From a virus, in IMG/VR virus record IMGVR_UViG_3300036772_000211, positions 1 through 64,000 of that record: DNA of 64,000 nt; one strand, 5' to 3'. The notes below the pieces were generated by a model that ran no database searches, was not told the origin of the DNA, and worked only from the letters and a program-made list of their open reading frames with translations. The position numbers were made by a program, and so were the translations under genes. How positions within the stretch are numbered: position 1 is the stretch's first letter; the number at the start of each line of letters is the position of its first letter. This document shows, one piece after another, positions 24,707 to 31,302 of this stretch.

Positions 24707-24747
24707 AGTATGAGGCATGCATGCATGCTTGTCAATACATTGCATGC
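24707..24747 (-). promoter_or_regulatory. Leaderless promoter with GCATGCATGCATGC operator
   Basis: TTGACA (24735-24730), 17 bp, CATACT (24712-24707), 6 bp, ATG. The spacer carries GCATGCATGCATGC (24715-24728), and GCATGC (24742-24747) lies 6 bp beyond the -35 box, the same spacing as at 22.65 and 23.29 kb. Confidence 0.8.
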
Positions 24748-24757
24748 ACGGGTTTCT

Positions 24758-24988
24758 CTATGCCGGCGAGGTGAGTTCGAGCATCCAGATCGCGAGCGCG
24801 TGCTTGCGCCCGCAGGCGGCACGCCAACCGATGAACCCGCCGTCGGCGTTCACCCAGCCATAGACGCTGGCGCAGCGCTTATCGCAGCCGGGTTGCGCAC
24901 ACCAGTACGCGTGGTCCAGGCTGCGCGGGCGCTTCATGCGCAGTAGCTCTTCGCCCGTGGCGAGCTTGTAGGTGAACAGGCGGGCCAT
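24758..24988 (-). CDS. Cys-containing small protein, 76 aa
   Basis: ATG overlaps the upstream stop. WCAQPGCDKRC (near residue 29) with a later AACGRKH suggests one zinc site. Last gene of the chain that begins at 26411; stops just before the next promoter region. Confidence 0.55.
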   Translation of the reverse strand: MARLFTYKLATGEELLRMKRPRSLDHAYWCAQPGCDKRCASVYGWVNADGGFIGWRAACGRKHALAIWMLELTSPA

Positions 24989-25185
24989 CAGGCTGTCCTG
25001 AACCCGATGTCGCTGGCCTGCCAGCTGGCGCCCTGGTCGTGCGAGACGTACAGCACGCCCGACAGCCAGCCCGTCATGAACGGGTGGCCGACGTAGCTGC
25101 TGGCGTCCTGAATGCAGGTCACGAGGTGGCCCGTGCGCAGGCGCACCGTGGTCGGCGTCTCGAAGCTGCCTTGCGTCGGTTTCAT
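24988..25185 (-). CDS. Hypothetical early protein, 65 aa
   Basis: ATG overlaps the upstream stop (ATGA). Beta-rich small protein (VRLRTGHLVTCI; GVLYVSHDQGASW). No family recognised. Confidence 0.5.
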   Translation of the reverse strand: MKPTQGSFETPTTVRLRTGHLVTCIQDASSYVGHPFMTGWLSGVLYVSHDQGASWQASDIGFRTA

Positions 25186-25487
25186 GCGATCTCCTGAGCG
25201 TGCAGCCGACCGTCTTCAGTGATACGGCAGGCGTACTTGCCGAGCTTCGGCTCCCATTCGATCCAGCCCTTACGCTCGAAGCTGCGCAGGGTGGACGCAT
25301 CGCCGCTGCCACTGGCCCAGAACACGAACGACTCGTGTCCGATGCTGAAGTATTGGCCCCGGCCGTCGAGTGACGGCAGCCACGCTGCGCCCTCGAACGC
25401 AGCGCAGCGCTGCTCGATCAGCAGCAGGAATTGATCGGCGCGCGTGAGCGCCCGCCCGTCAGCGTCCCGCGGTACGTTGCCGTTCAT
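25182..25487 (-). CDS. Possible winged-helix protein, 101 aa
   Basis: ATG 25487 overlaps the upstream stop (ATGA). The C-terminal ~45 residues (TLRSFERKGWIEWEPKLGKYACRITEDGRLHA) read as a helix plus wing of winged-helix proteins, the TEDGR end being typical. Possibly an early transcriptional regulator; partners unknown. Confidence 0.5.
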   Translation of the reverse strand: MNGNVPRDADGRALTRADQFLLLIEQRCAAFEGAAWLPSLDGRGQYFSIGHESFVFWASGSGDASTLRSFERKGWIEWEPKLGKYACRITEDGRLHAQEIA

Positions 25488-25948
25488 CGCGTGTACTCCG
25501 CGACATTGCACTTGCCCTGGCACTCGTCGCCATTCAGGCAGCCGTCGTGATCATTGGCGCCGCAGTGCGGGCACTCGACGGGAATCTCAGACTCCATTAG
25601 TTGCTCCTCTCGTTTCGCCGCCCACCACTCGCGTTTCCGCTGGGCGATCTTTTCTCGGCGCTCTGCCGACTGTGGCCCCAGGACCAGGCCGCGGGGTCCA
25701 CGTAGCCGCCCCTTCTGGGCGGCGTCTCTGGCGTTGATTAGGCGCGTGCCCAGGAACAGGTGGTCAGGCTCGAAGCACGGCGGGTTGTCGCACGTATGGC
25801 AGATCTCCATGCCCGCGGGGATCTGACCATGGATCGTGGCCCATACGAACCGGTGGACGTACTGGAGCTTGCCGCCGCGACCCCCAATGCGGATCTGGCC
25901 ATAGCCGTTCTTCGAACGCGCTCGAAGCCACTCGCGACAAGGCTTCAC
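25484..25948 (-). CDS. HNH endonuclease fused to a C-terminal Cys cluster, 154 aa
   Basis: GTG start overlaps the upstream stop (GTGA). Residues ~25-75 carry an HNH_3-like core: YVHRFVWATIHGQI, then EICHTCDNPPCFEPDHLFLGT. After a basic helix, the last ~38 residues (VECPHCGANDHDGC...CQGKC) hold a separate Cys-rich module starting at an internal Met. The HNH part may be a homing-type insertion fused onto a pre-existing small zinc gene. Confidence 0.7.
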   Translation of the reverse strand: MKPCREWLRARSKNGYGQIRIGGRGGKLQYVHRFVWATIHGQIPAGMEICHTCDNPPCFEPDHLFLGTRLINARDAAQKGRLRGPRGLVLGPQSAERREKIAQRKREWWAAKREEQLMESEIPVECPHCGANDHDGCLNGDECQGKCNVAEYTR

Positions 25949-26139
25949 GGGCGCGGCCGGAGCAGCGCCATAGCCTCTTCGACTGCGAGGCGGGTTTCAG
26001 CTTTGATGCGGCTCGGGGCCGAAGTATCAAAGCTGTTGAGGTAGAGGTCCGCGGCCTCTACGGCTGCGGCCAGCACCTTGACCATGTCGGTGATCTCGCT
26101 GAGCTTCTCAGCGGCGATGCGGCTCTGCTCGTTGTCCAT
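25945..26139 (-). CDS. Small helical protein, 64 aa
   Basis: ATG at 26139. All-helical (EQSRIAAEKLSEITDMVKVL). Stop overlaps the HNH gene start. No family recognised. Confidence 0.5.
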   Translation of the reverse strand: MDNEQSRIAAEKLSEITDMVKVLAAAVEAADLYLNSFDTSAPSRIKAETRLAVEEAMALLRPRP

Positions 26140-26141
26140 GA

Positions 26142-26411
26142 CTAGTTCCTCCGGTCGTTCGGGAATGACTTGGCGGCTCGGCCGTTGAGCACCGCGAGCG
26201 CGTCGCGCGCTACCTGCAGCACCTCGGGGGCCTGGTCGATCTTCGGTAGCTCGAACGCCATCACCTCAAGGAAGGCCCAGCAGTAGCGCCCCTCGGCGCC
26301 GGCCTTGCAGGAGCAGGGGTGCTCCATGTCGATCGGCGCCAGCGTCACGGCGTCGAGGTGAATCACGTGCGTCACGCCACCGGAGCGGCTCGGGCGAGTG
26401 AAGGTTTTCAT
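26142..26411 (-). CDS. Small protein with SWIM-like Cys motif, first gene of leaderless operon, 89 aa
   Basis: ATG 26411 lies 7 bp after the -10 box. CSCKAGAEGRYCWAF (near residues 33-47) resembles the C-x-C...C core of SWIM zinc fingers but lacks the usual final His. May bind DNA or protein. Heads a chain of six overlapping genes ending at 24758. Confidence 0.55.
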   Translation of the reverse strand: MKTFTRPSRSGGVTHVIHLDAVTLAPIDMEHPCSCKAGAEGRYCWAFLEVMAFELPKIDQAPEVLQVARDALAVLNGRAAKSFPNDRRN

Positions 26412-26418
26412 TACCGTC

Positions 26419-26447
26419 ATTATGGGGCATGCATGAATGCATGTCAA
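26419..26447 (-). promoter_or_regulatory. Leaderless promoter with GCATGCATG operator
   Basis: TTGACA (26447-26442), 17 bp, CATAAT (26424-26419), 7 bp, ATG. The spacer contains GCATGCATG and ATGCAT. No upstream GCATGC is present here, unlike three of the other promoters. Confidence 0.75.
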
Positions 26448-26494
26448 TAGGCAATCTCAGCGCCAGCGTCTACGAGGCGATCGAGCCTCGGCCA

Positions 26495-26701
26495 TTACCG
26501 CTCATCCACCGGCAGCACGCGCACGTCTTCGCGCTCGCCGGCCGGTCGACGGCTGTACTCTTCGTCGGTCGCATGAACGATCACACGCGTCATGTGAGTG
26601 CGGCAGTACGGGCGGTACTCACCGAACGGAACCGCGACTAGATAACGTGCAGCTAGCCCGCACTCACTGGCACCGAGGATGTATCGGCAGGTCGTCATCA
26701 T
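26495..26701 (-). CDS. Small Cys/His protein, 68 aa
   Basis: ATG overlaps the upstream stop (TGATG). CRYILGASEC near the start and YCRTH near 36 form a Cys3-His zinc-type site, a common build for phage early proteins. Acidic C-terminal half. Confidence 0.55.
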   Translation of the reverse strand: MMTTCRYILGASECGLAARYLVAVPFGEYRPYCRTHMTRVIVHATDEEYSRRPAGEREDVRVLPVDER

Positions 26702-26859
26702 CAGTTGGCCTCCTGTTGCTCGCGCAGCGCCTTCTCCTCGGCGTAGCTGCGCCGTATCTCGACGTACCACCATTCGCGCTCCTCGGCGGTCAGAAAATCC
26801 CAGTTCGGCGGGACGCGCCCGGTGCGCGCCCACGCCTCGATCCATTCCTTCAGGTCCAT
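26701..26859 (-). CDS. Short Trp-rich helical protein, 52 aa
   Basis: ATG at 26859 shares a base with the upstream stop; its own stop overlaps the next start. The sequence starts MDLKEWIEAWARTGRVPPNW and ends with a charged helix. Function unknown. Confidence 0.55.
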   Translation of the reverse strand: MDLKEWIEAWARTGRVPPNWDFLTAEEREWWYVEIRRSYAEEKALREQQEAN

Positions 26860-27425
26860 CAGTTGGCCTCCTCGTGGATGGGATCGGTTTTCTCATTGCC
26901 GCAGCTGCCACACATGCTGACGATCTCTGGCCGACCGAACAGACGGTTCTGGCCATTCACCCAATCGATGTCCCGCTGCGGCGCCCTGGTGAACGTGTGC
27001 GGGTGGTAGGGGCGGCAGGTTGAGCAGTAGTCGCTGGTCTTGCTGGCGCGGCCGTCGCACGGTCGACCGTTCCAGTCGCTGCCGGCGCAGTGCTTGATCG
27101 ACGCCTGCTTGGCGGCTTCCTTGGCTGCCTTCGCGGCCTGGCGCTCCGACTCCTTGAGAGCGGTGGTCTGGTAGCCAGCGACGCGCTCGGCGCACTTGGC
27201 CAGTCGGCGAGCCTCGAAGGCTGGGTTGCAGGTTGGGCACTGTGTCTCGGCCTGGTCAGCGTGGTAGCCGTCGAGGTGCTCGTTCTCGTAGCCAGCGCTA
27301 TCGAAGCAACCGCTGCACAGGCGACCCGTCTGGCTGTCCTGGCGATCGGCCCAGCTGCGAACTCCGCAGAACTCGCAGACCTTGGTGCCGCGGTTGTCGA
27401 GTCCGAATCGGGTGGGGTTCTGCAT
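26859..27425 (-). CDS. Multi-Cys zinc protein, first gene of leaderless operon, 188 aa
   Basis: ATG 27425 is 6 bp after the -10 box. At least four Cys pairs: CEFCG, CSGC, CPTCN, CSTC near residue 142 and MCGSCG near 175. A Lys/Ala-rich helix lies in the middle. Probably binds several zinc ions and nucleic acid or protein. No specific family recognised. Confidence 0.6.
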   Translation of the reverse strand: MQNPTRFGLDNRGTKVCEFCGVRSWADRQDSQTGRLCSGCFDSAGYENEHLDGYHADQAETQCPTCNPAFEARRLAKCAERVAGYQTTALKESERQAAKAAKEAAKQASIKHCAGSDWNGRPCDGRASKTSDYCSTCRPYHPHTFTRAPQRDIDWVNGQNRLFGRPEIVSMCGSCGNEKTDPIHEEAN

Positions 27426-27431
27426 ACACGT

Positions 27432-27460
27432 AGTATCGCTCATGCATGCATGCATGTCAA
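27432..27460 (-). promoter_or_regulatory. Leaderless promoter with 16-bp CATG repeat operator
   Basis: TTGACA (27460-27455), 17 bp, GATACT (27437-27432), 6 bp, ATG. The spacer is almost entirely CATGCATGCATGCATG (27441-27456), a perfect palindrome reaching into the -35 box. Confidence 0.8.
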
Positions 27461-27480
27461 TAGGTTTCTAGAATGAGATC

Positions 27481-27536
27481 GGCAGGCCGGCAGCCGTGAG
27501 AACGCCAATCCGCGCGTGCTAGCCGCCGGCCCTGCC
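27481..27536 (-). repeat. Inverted repeat after the 28.6-27.5 kb operon, possible terminator
   Basis: GGCAGGCCGGC (27481-27491) pairs with GCCGGCCCTGCC (27525-27536), leaving one unpaired base and a 33-base loop. It lies immediately after the stop at 27538 on the minus strand. No U-run. It fills the only gap between this operon and the promoter at 27460. Confidence 0.4.
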
Positions 27537-27537
27537 G

Positions 27538-27732
27538 TCATGGCCGCGACTTGACGACGCGACCCGTGAACGACACCAGCACGGTGTAATCGTTGTCGCC
27601 CTTCTGGACGCTGTGCTGGCAGCCCTGCAGTAGGTTCAGCGCCAGGCGGTACGCCTCATACGGCGACAGCTTCAAGTCGATCAGGTCGCCGTGGTCGGCG
27701 TGGTTCGAGTCGAAGATCACGGTGTGAGACAT
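27538..27732 (-). CDS. Hypothetical early protein, 64 aa
   Basis: ATG overlaps the upstream stop (shared base at 27732). Alternating strand-helix-strand (TVIFDSNHADHGDLIDLKLS, then a helix, then YTVLVSF). Its pattern resembles the neighbour at 28222, suggesting related small folds. Confidence 0.5.
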   Translation of the reverse strand: MSHTVIFDSNHADHGDLIDLKLSPYEAYRLALNLLQGCQHSVQKGDNDYTVLVSFTGRVVKSRP

Positions 27733-28028
27733 CAGCTGGCCACCTCCGCGGGCGTGACCATGTCCTCCAGCAGCTTGACGCGGTCAGCTGGCAGGTTGCG
27801 AGCGGTCACGATGGCCACGGGCTTCCTGTCGGAGTACCAGCCCCCCATCCCGTTGATGTTCACCTCGGTGCCGTCTGGGAAGGCGAGCACGTAGTGTGGC
27901 GTGCGGTCGGCGCGGAACCGGCCGCGGAAGCCGGACTTCGCGCGAGCGAGCGCCTGGTCGGCGGAAGCTGGGTTGTCACGGTCGTTGGAGAAACCCCAGG
28001 ACTGGTCGGTGATGGCGAGGTAGATCAC
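27732..28028 (-). CDS. Hypothetical early protein, 98 aa
   Basis: ATG overlaps the upstream stop (ATGA). Mixed alpha/beta small protein with WGFSNDRDNP near the start and YVLAFPDGTEVNINGMGGW in the middle. No family recognised. Confidence 0.55.
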   Translation of the reverse strand: MIYLAITDQSWGFSNDRDNPASADQALARAKSGFRGRFRADRTPHYVLAFPDGTEVNINGMGGWYSDRKPVAIVTARNLPADRVKLLEDMVTPAEVAS

Positions 28029-28225
28029 GAGTGCTCCTCTGGTCCGATGCGGACCCCTTCAAGGCTGAACCAGCCGATCAGTTCGTTCAGCGTGTCCATA
28101 CGCACTTCGAGTGTTCGGGCGTAGCGGGCAGTCGCGGTGTGCTCGTATTCCCGCTGGAGCCGATCGCGGCGAGAGACAAGCTCTTCGATGACGCCCGCCT
28201 TACCGGCGATGATGGTGACGCTCAC
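28025..28225 (-). CDS. Small helical protein, 66 aa
   Basis: GTG start overlaps the upstream stop (GTGA). Mostly one long helix pair (VIEELVSRRDRLQREYEH; RTLEVRMDTLNELIGWF). Possibly dimerising by coiled coil. Confidence 0.5.
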   Translation of the reverse strand: MSVTIIAGKAGVIEELVSRRDRLQREYEHTATARYARTLEVRMDTLNELIGWFSLEGVRIGPEEHS

Positions 28226-28416
28226 GACTTCACTCCGTTGGCAGCCAGGTTGCCGACCAGGCGCGCGGCCTGGTCGCGGGTCATGCGGACCTGAAACACC
28301 GACTCTTTGTCCGCGAAGCTGATCTCTAGCTCGTCGGCGCTGATCGTTCGGGCGCCGATCGCGATGTTGCTCTGCGCGGTGTTGAGCCAGACGGTCTGGC
28401 TGGTCGGCAGGCTCAT
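28222..28416 (-). CDS. Hypothetical early protein, 64 aa
   Basis: ATG overlaps the upstream stop by one base. Beta-hairpin then helix (ELEISFADKESVFQVRMTRDQAARLV). The build resembles its neighbours at 28416 and 27538, so these may be diverged copies. Confidence 0.5.
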   Translation of the reverse strand: MSLPTSQTVWLNTAQSNIAIGARTISADELEISFADKESVFQVRMTRDQAARLVGNLAANGVKS

Positions 28417-28646
28417 CAGTTGGCCTCCGGCTCCGGGGTGTTGACGAGAACTTCCTGCAGCTGACGGATGATCTCGGGCAGCTGGTCACGGGTGAAGGTC
28501 AGGCGCACGAGCGCTGGCGAGTGCGAGTCCTGGGTCGGCGTCTCGCGGAACCCGTACGAGCGGATCGTGGTCTGACCGCTGACTGGCTGGTAGTTGACGA
28601 CGGCGCCCGTCGAGAAGAACTTGTAGCGGGTGGGGGTCTGCTGCAT
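28416..28646 (-). CDS. Hypothetical early protein, first gene of leaderless operon, 76 aa
   Basis: ATG 28646 is 6 bp after the -10 box GATAAT. Beta-rich front half and a helical end (LVRLTFTRDQLPEIIRQLQEVL), like the 28222 product. Divergent from the RHH gene at 28704 with a shared control region. Confidence 0.55.
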   Translation of the reverse strand: MQQTPTRYKFFSTGAVVNYQPVSGQTTIRSYGFRETPTQDSHSPALVRLTFTRDQLPEIIRQLQEVLVNTPEPEAN

Positions 28647-28706
28647 GCATGCATTATCGCTCATGTTTGACTATGCTGTCAAGAGCGTATATGGTGGTCA
28701 TGCATG
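28643..28706. promoter_or_regulatory. Divergent promoter pair with GCATGC sites at both start points
   Basis: Leftward: TTGACA (28682-28677), 18 bp, GATAAT (28658-28653), 6 bp, ATG 28646. Rightward: TTGACT (28667-28672), 17 bp, TATGGT (28690-28695), 8 bp, ATG 28704. The promoters overlap face to face. GCATGCATGCAT (28643-28654) and CATGCATG (28699-28706) lie over the two start sites, so one repressor could silence both. Confidence 0.75.
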
Positions 28707-28904
28707 AACAACATACGAGCTTCCTATGCGCCCGAGCGCATGATTCAGGTGAGAAACCTCGACCCACAAGTCAAGCGCGAGATGCGGTTGGAATGTGCTT
28801 ACCGTGACCTGACGCTTGGTGAGCTAATCAACGAGATCTGGCGAGAGCACATCGACGCGAATGGGTCGCTATGGGCGCGGGAAGATGTGGCAGCAGCTAG
28901 CTAG
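28704..28904 (+). CDS. Ribbon-helix-helix regulator, 66 aa
   Basis: A short strand (RMIQVRNLD) is followed by two helices (VKREMRLECAYRDLT and LGELINEIWREHI), the MetJ/Arc RHH build. Likely a dimeric DNA-binding regulator that controls its own divergent promoter. Its second half is clearly related to the C terminus of the next gene's product. Nearly leaderless start. Confidence 0.65.
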   Translation: MNNIRASYAPERMIQVRNLDPQVKREMRLECAYRDLTLGELINEIWREHIDANGSLWAREDVAAAS

Positions 28905-29262
28905 ACAGCTGCTCTATGAACGCGACCGCGGTCTATGCTGCTTCTGCGACCTGCCCGTCCCATTCGAGACGATGCATATAGACCACAGGCAACCGCGCGC
29001 GCTCGGCGGCGGTAGCGATGCGGGCAACCTTCGCGTCGCGCATCGTGGCTGCAACATTGCTGCCGGCAACGAGGTGGCTATGAAGCGACGCGCTATGGGT
29101 ATGCCGCCCGTCACCGTCACGCTGTCTATCTATCGGTTGCACGCGTCACTGATTCACGCGATGCGAGTCGAATGCGCCGCGCGCGACATCCCCATATCGC
29201 AGCTGATCGCCGACATGTGGCACACCTACCAGTCGAGCGGGGCGTCCGCGGTCAGGTCATAG
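28861..29262 (+). CDS. HNH endonuclease fused to an RHH DNA-binding domain, 133 aa
   Basis: ATG 28861 overlaps the RHH gene; ATG 28885 is another option. Residues ~25-72 hold a zinc-type HNH: CCFCDLP, then IDHRQPRALGG, then NLRVAHRGCN. From ~82 a second domain (VTVTLSIYRLHASLIHAMRVECAARDIPISQLIADMW) repeats the upstream RHH pattern, sharing MR-ECA-RD, LI and W positions. So a duplicated RHH unit is attached to a nuclease, giving sequence-specific targeting. Ends before the integrase terminator. Confidence 0.7.
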   Translation: MGRYGRGKMWQQLARQLLYERDRGLCCFCDLPVPFETMHIDHRQPRALGGGSDAGNLRVAHRGCNIAAGNEVAMKRRAMGMPPVTVTLSIYRLHASLIHAMRVECAARDIPISQLIADMWHTYQSSGASAVRS

Positions 29263-29267
29263 AAAAA

Positions 29268-29297
29268 CCCGCCTGACGCGGGGAGCCGCCAGGCGGG
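29268..29297 (-). terminator. Rho-independent terminator of the integrase gene
   Basis: Read on the minus strand: CCCGCCTG (29297-29290), a 14-base loop, CAGGCGGG (29275-29268), then TTTTT (29267-29263). A classic GC stem with U-run. It may also stop rightward transcription weakly. Confidence 0.8.
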
Positions 29298-29408
29298 TAT
29301 GTTAGAAACTGGTTAGAAACGTGTTTTCGAGTTGATAACGTGACGCCGTTACACCTGAACAAGATTGCGGCTGTAACAGTGTTCGTTTGACGGTTCCGGA
29401 GTTAGCGC
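29298..29408. other. Candidate phage attachment site (attP) region
   Basis: Non-coding stretch between the terminator and the 3' end of the integrase gene, locally less GC-rich. It has two direct copies of GTTAGAAAC (29301-29309 and 29312-29320, 11-bp period) and related GTAAC elements (GTGACGCCGTTAC and CTGTAACAG). These would suit integrase binding sites. Position next to int is typical; no host junction is available, so the core is unknown. Confidence 0.4.
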
Positions 29409-30656
29409 TTACTTTGTCAGGCGCCGGCTCCCACGCGGGCTGGCAAAGCGCGTGGCTGGGGCTGTCTGCTGTTCCACGGGAGGCACCCCGGCCATGTCGT
29501 CACCAGCCCACGTAGGGCCCGCGTAACCAGTCAACGGAGCCCGCCGGCGAGCGGCTATGGGGCTCGATTGCAGTTGGGTTACGACAGGGTGTGGGCCGAG
29601 TACCGATTCGGCCAGGGATGCACGCCCGCGGCGCGCGTCGATCGTCGTCTGCGCCAGGTGGACGTAATCCGCCAGGACGCCGGTGCTGATGTGGCCCACG
29701 ATGCGCCGCAGGCCCATCTCGTCGCCTGGATGCACCGTCAGATACCACGTACAGAAGGTATGCCTGAAACGGTGGGGATAGGCGTCCTCGACGTCTGAGG
29801 CGGCGGCGATGCGCTTGATGACGTCGTTGCCGCCCTCGGCGGTCAGCTGGTGGCCGTCGCGCGCCAGGAAGACATAGCCGAGCGGGTTGCTCCAGCGCTG
29901 CTCCTGAATCGACAGGTGACGCGCGAGCGCGCGCACGACGCGCCCGCCGTCGCGCCTTGGACGACCGTTGTCGTCGTAGGACTGGATAGAGATGGTTCGC
30001 TCCCGGCGACCCTTGCCCATAACCGTAACCGCGCGTTCCGTCAGGTTGAGCTTCTCAAGTTTGAGGCTGCACGCTTCTCCGATCCGTACTCCAGTGTCCA
30101 GCAGCAGTAGGAACAGCGCCTCGTCGCGCGCCGGATTGCGAGTCCGGAAGCAGGCCCCCCACATGGCGGCTAGCTCTTGGTCGCTGAACGGTGTACGGGT
30201 GAACTTTGTTATGCGCGGTCGCTTGAGCTTGCGCAGCGGGTTGACCTCAACATACTCGTTCTCTTCGAGCAGGTTGCCCAGCCGCTTGAGCACGTCCGCG
30301 GCGGCGCGCACGGCAACCTCGCCGCCACGCGTGCGCCGCGGGTGCTCCAGGGTGCGATACCAGACGAGGAACTCCCGGACCCGATCTGGCCGCAGTTCAT
30401 TGAGTGCCGGCGTGATGCCGCGGCCTCTCAAGAACTCAAGGAAGCGCACCTCGTAGTCGAGGTACTGCTTGTGCGTATGCTCTGATGCGCCGTTGGCGCC
30501 GAGCACCAGCTGGTGAAACGAAACAGCGTCGCGGAGATCCTGCACAGACCCCCTCCACGCGGGCACAGATTCGGGTGCCTGTCGCCGACTCCCCGTGGTC
30601 CGGGGACTGCTGCCCTGCCCGCGAGAAGTCGTGTTACGGCGCATCAAGCGTGCCAC
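29409..30656 (-). CDS. int: Tyrosine recombinase (phage integrase), 415 aa
   Basis: All catalytic residues are visible in the 415-residue reading: Arg191 (GVRIGEA), Lys215 (MGKGRRER), His295 and Arg298 (HRFRHT), His322 (VGHIS) and Tyr331 (LADYVHL). The N-terminal SAM-like core-binding domain spans ~40-140; a Pro/Arg-rich C-terminal tail of ~70 residues is extra. GTG 30656 or ATG 30644 may be the start. Upstream, GTGACA-17 bp-TCAGAT lies 6 bp before an 8-codon ORF (30686-30660), possibly a leader. It catalyses integration and, with an excision factor, excision. Confidence 0.95.
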   Translation of the reverse strand: MARLMRRNTTSRGQGSSPRTTGSRRQAPESVPAWRGSVQDLRDAVSFHQLVLGANGASEHTHKQYLDYEVRFLEFLRGRGITPALNELRPDRVREFLVWYRTLEHPRRTRGGEVAVRAAADVLKRLGNLLEENEYVEVNPLRKLKRPRITKFTRTPFSDQELAAMWGACFRTRNPARDEALFLLLLDTGVRIGEACSLKLEKLNLTERAVTVMGKGRRERTISIQSYDDNGRPRRDGGRVVRALARHLSIQEQRWSNPLGYVFLARDGHQLTAEGGNDVIKRIAAASDVEDAYPHRFRHTFCTWYLTVHPGDEMGLRRIVGHISTGVLADYVHLAQTTIDARRGRASLAESVLGPHPVVTQLQSSPIAARRRAPLTGYAGPTWAGDDMAGVPPVEQQTAPATRFASPRGSRRLTK

Positions 30657-30741
30657 CGTTCATGTCCGTACATGCGTCTGCTTCATGGATCTATCTGAGG
30701 GATGGCCAGGACCGATGTCACAAACGCGGTACGACGCCCGA

Positions 30742-31302
30742 TTAGACTGACGCTAGTGCTTCATCACGTATGTCGAGATGACGGGGCTTTATTGGGCGCT
30801 GACGGCGTCTGTATCCCTTGATGGAGCCTGTCGGCGGCACTGTATCGGCCGATTCTTCTACGACTCTATCGGGCGATACGTCGTTGGGCTGCTGGCGCAG
30901 CATCTCGGCGGTATTGCGGGCATTCTCGGTCGCCAGGTTGAAGTTGGCCTGGATGATGGCTGGCCAGAAGGCTTCGGGTGCGCCGCGCACGGCTGCCATG
31001 AACTCCGCAGTACGCGCGGCGATGTCGACCTCGATGTCGCTCTTCGCGTCCAACTGCGCCTTGCCAGGACGGTAGCCGCACAGGATCAGCAGGTCGTCGT
31101 ACGGCACGTCCAGCACCGGCGCGTACTTCTCAAGGTTCTCGGGGCTGGGGCGCACGCGGCGCCTGGGGTCAGCGGCCAGGTGCTTGCTAACCAGAGACTG
31201 GGCGATCTCGGTCGCCTCAGCCAGGCGAGCTTGTGACCAGCCGCGGCGTTCGAGCCACGCGAGCACAAACTCTCGGAAATCTTCCATGCGAATCAGGGCC
31301 AT
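30742..31302 (-). CDS. CI-type lysogeny repressor candidate, 186 aa
   Basis: HTH at residues ~15-55 (GWSQARLAEATEIAQSLVSKHLA), then a helical domain of ~110 residues. There is no LexA-like self-cleavage Ser/Lys site, so induction would need another trigger. ATG 31302 is chosen; 31287 is possible. Divergent from the Cro-like gene. Its promoter spacer has the same TGCATGACT element as the early operon promoters, which suggests it binds them all. Confidence 0.7.
   Translation of the reverse strand: MALIRMEDFREFVLAWLERRGWSQARLAEATEIAQSLVSKHLAADPRRRVRPSPENLEKYAPVLDVPYDDLLILCGYRPGKAQLDAKSDIEVDIAARTAEFMAAVRGAPEAFWPAIIQANFNLATENARNTAEMLRQQPNDVSPDRVVEESADTVPPTGSIKGYRRRQRPIKPRHLDIRDEALASV

Noticed and set aside
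22642-28706. GCATGC repeats as mere restriction-site or low-complexity sequence
   Set aside because: They cluster at promoter boxes with fixed spacing and occur in the repressor promoter, so a control role is more likely.
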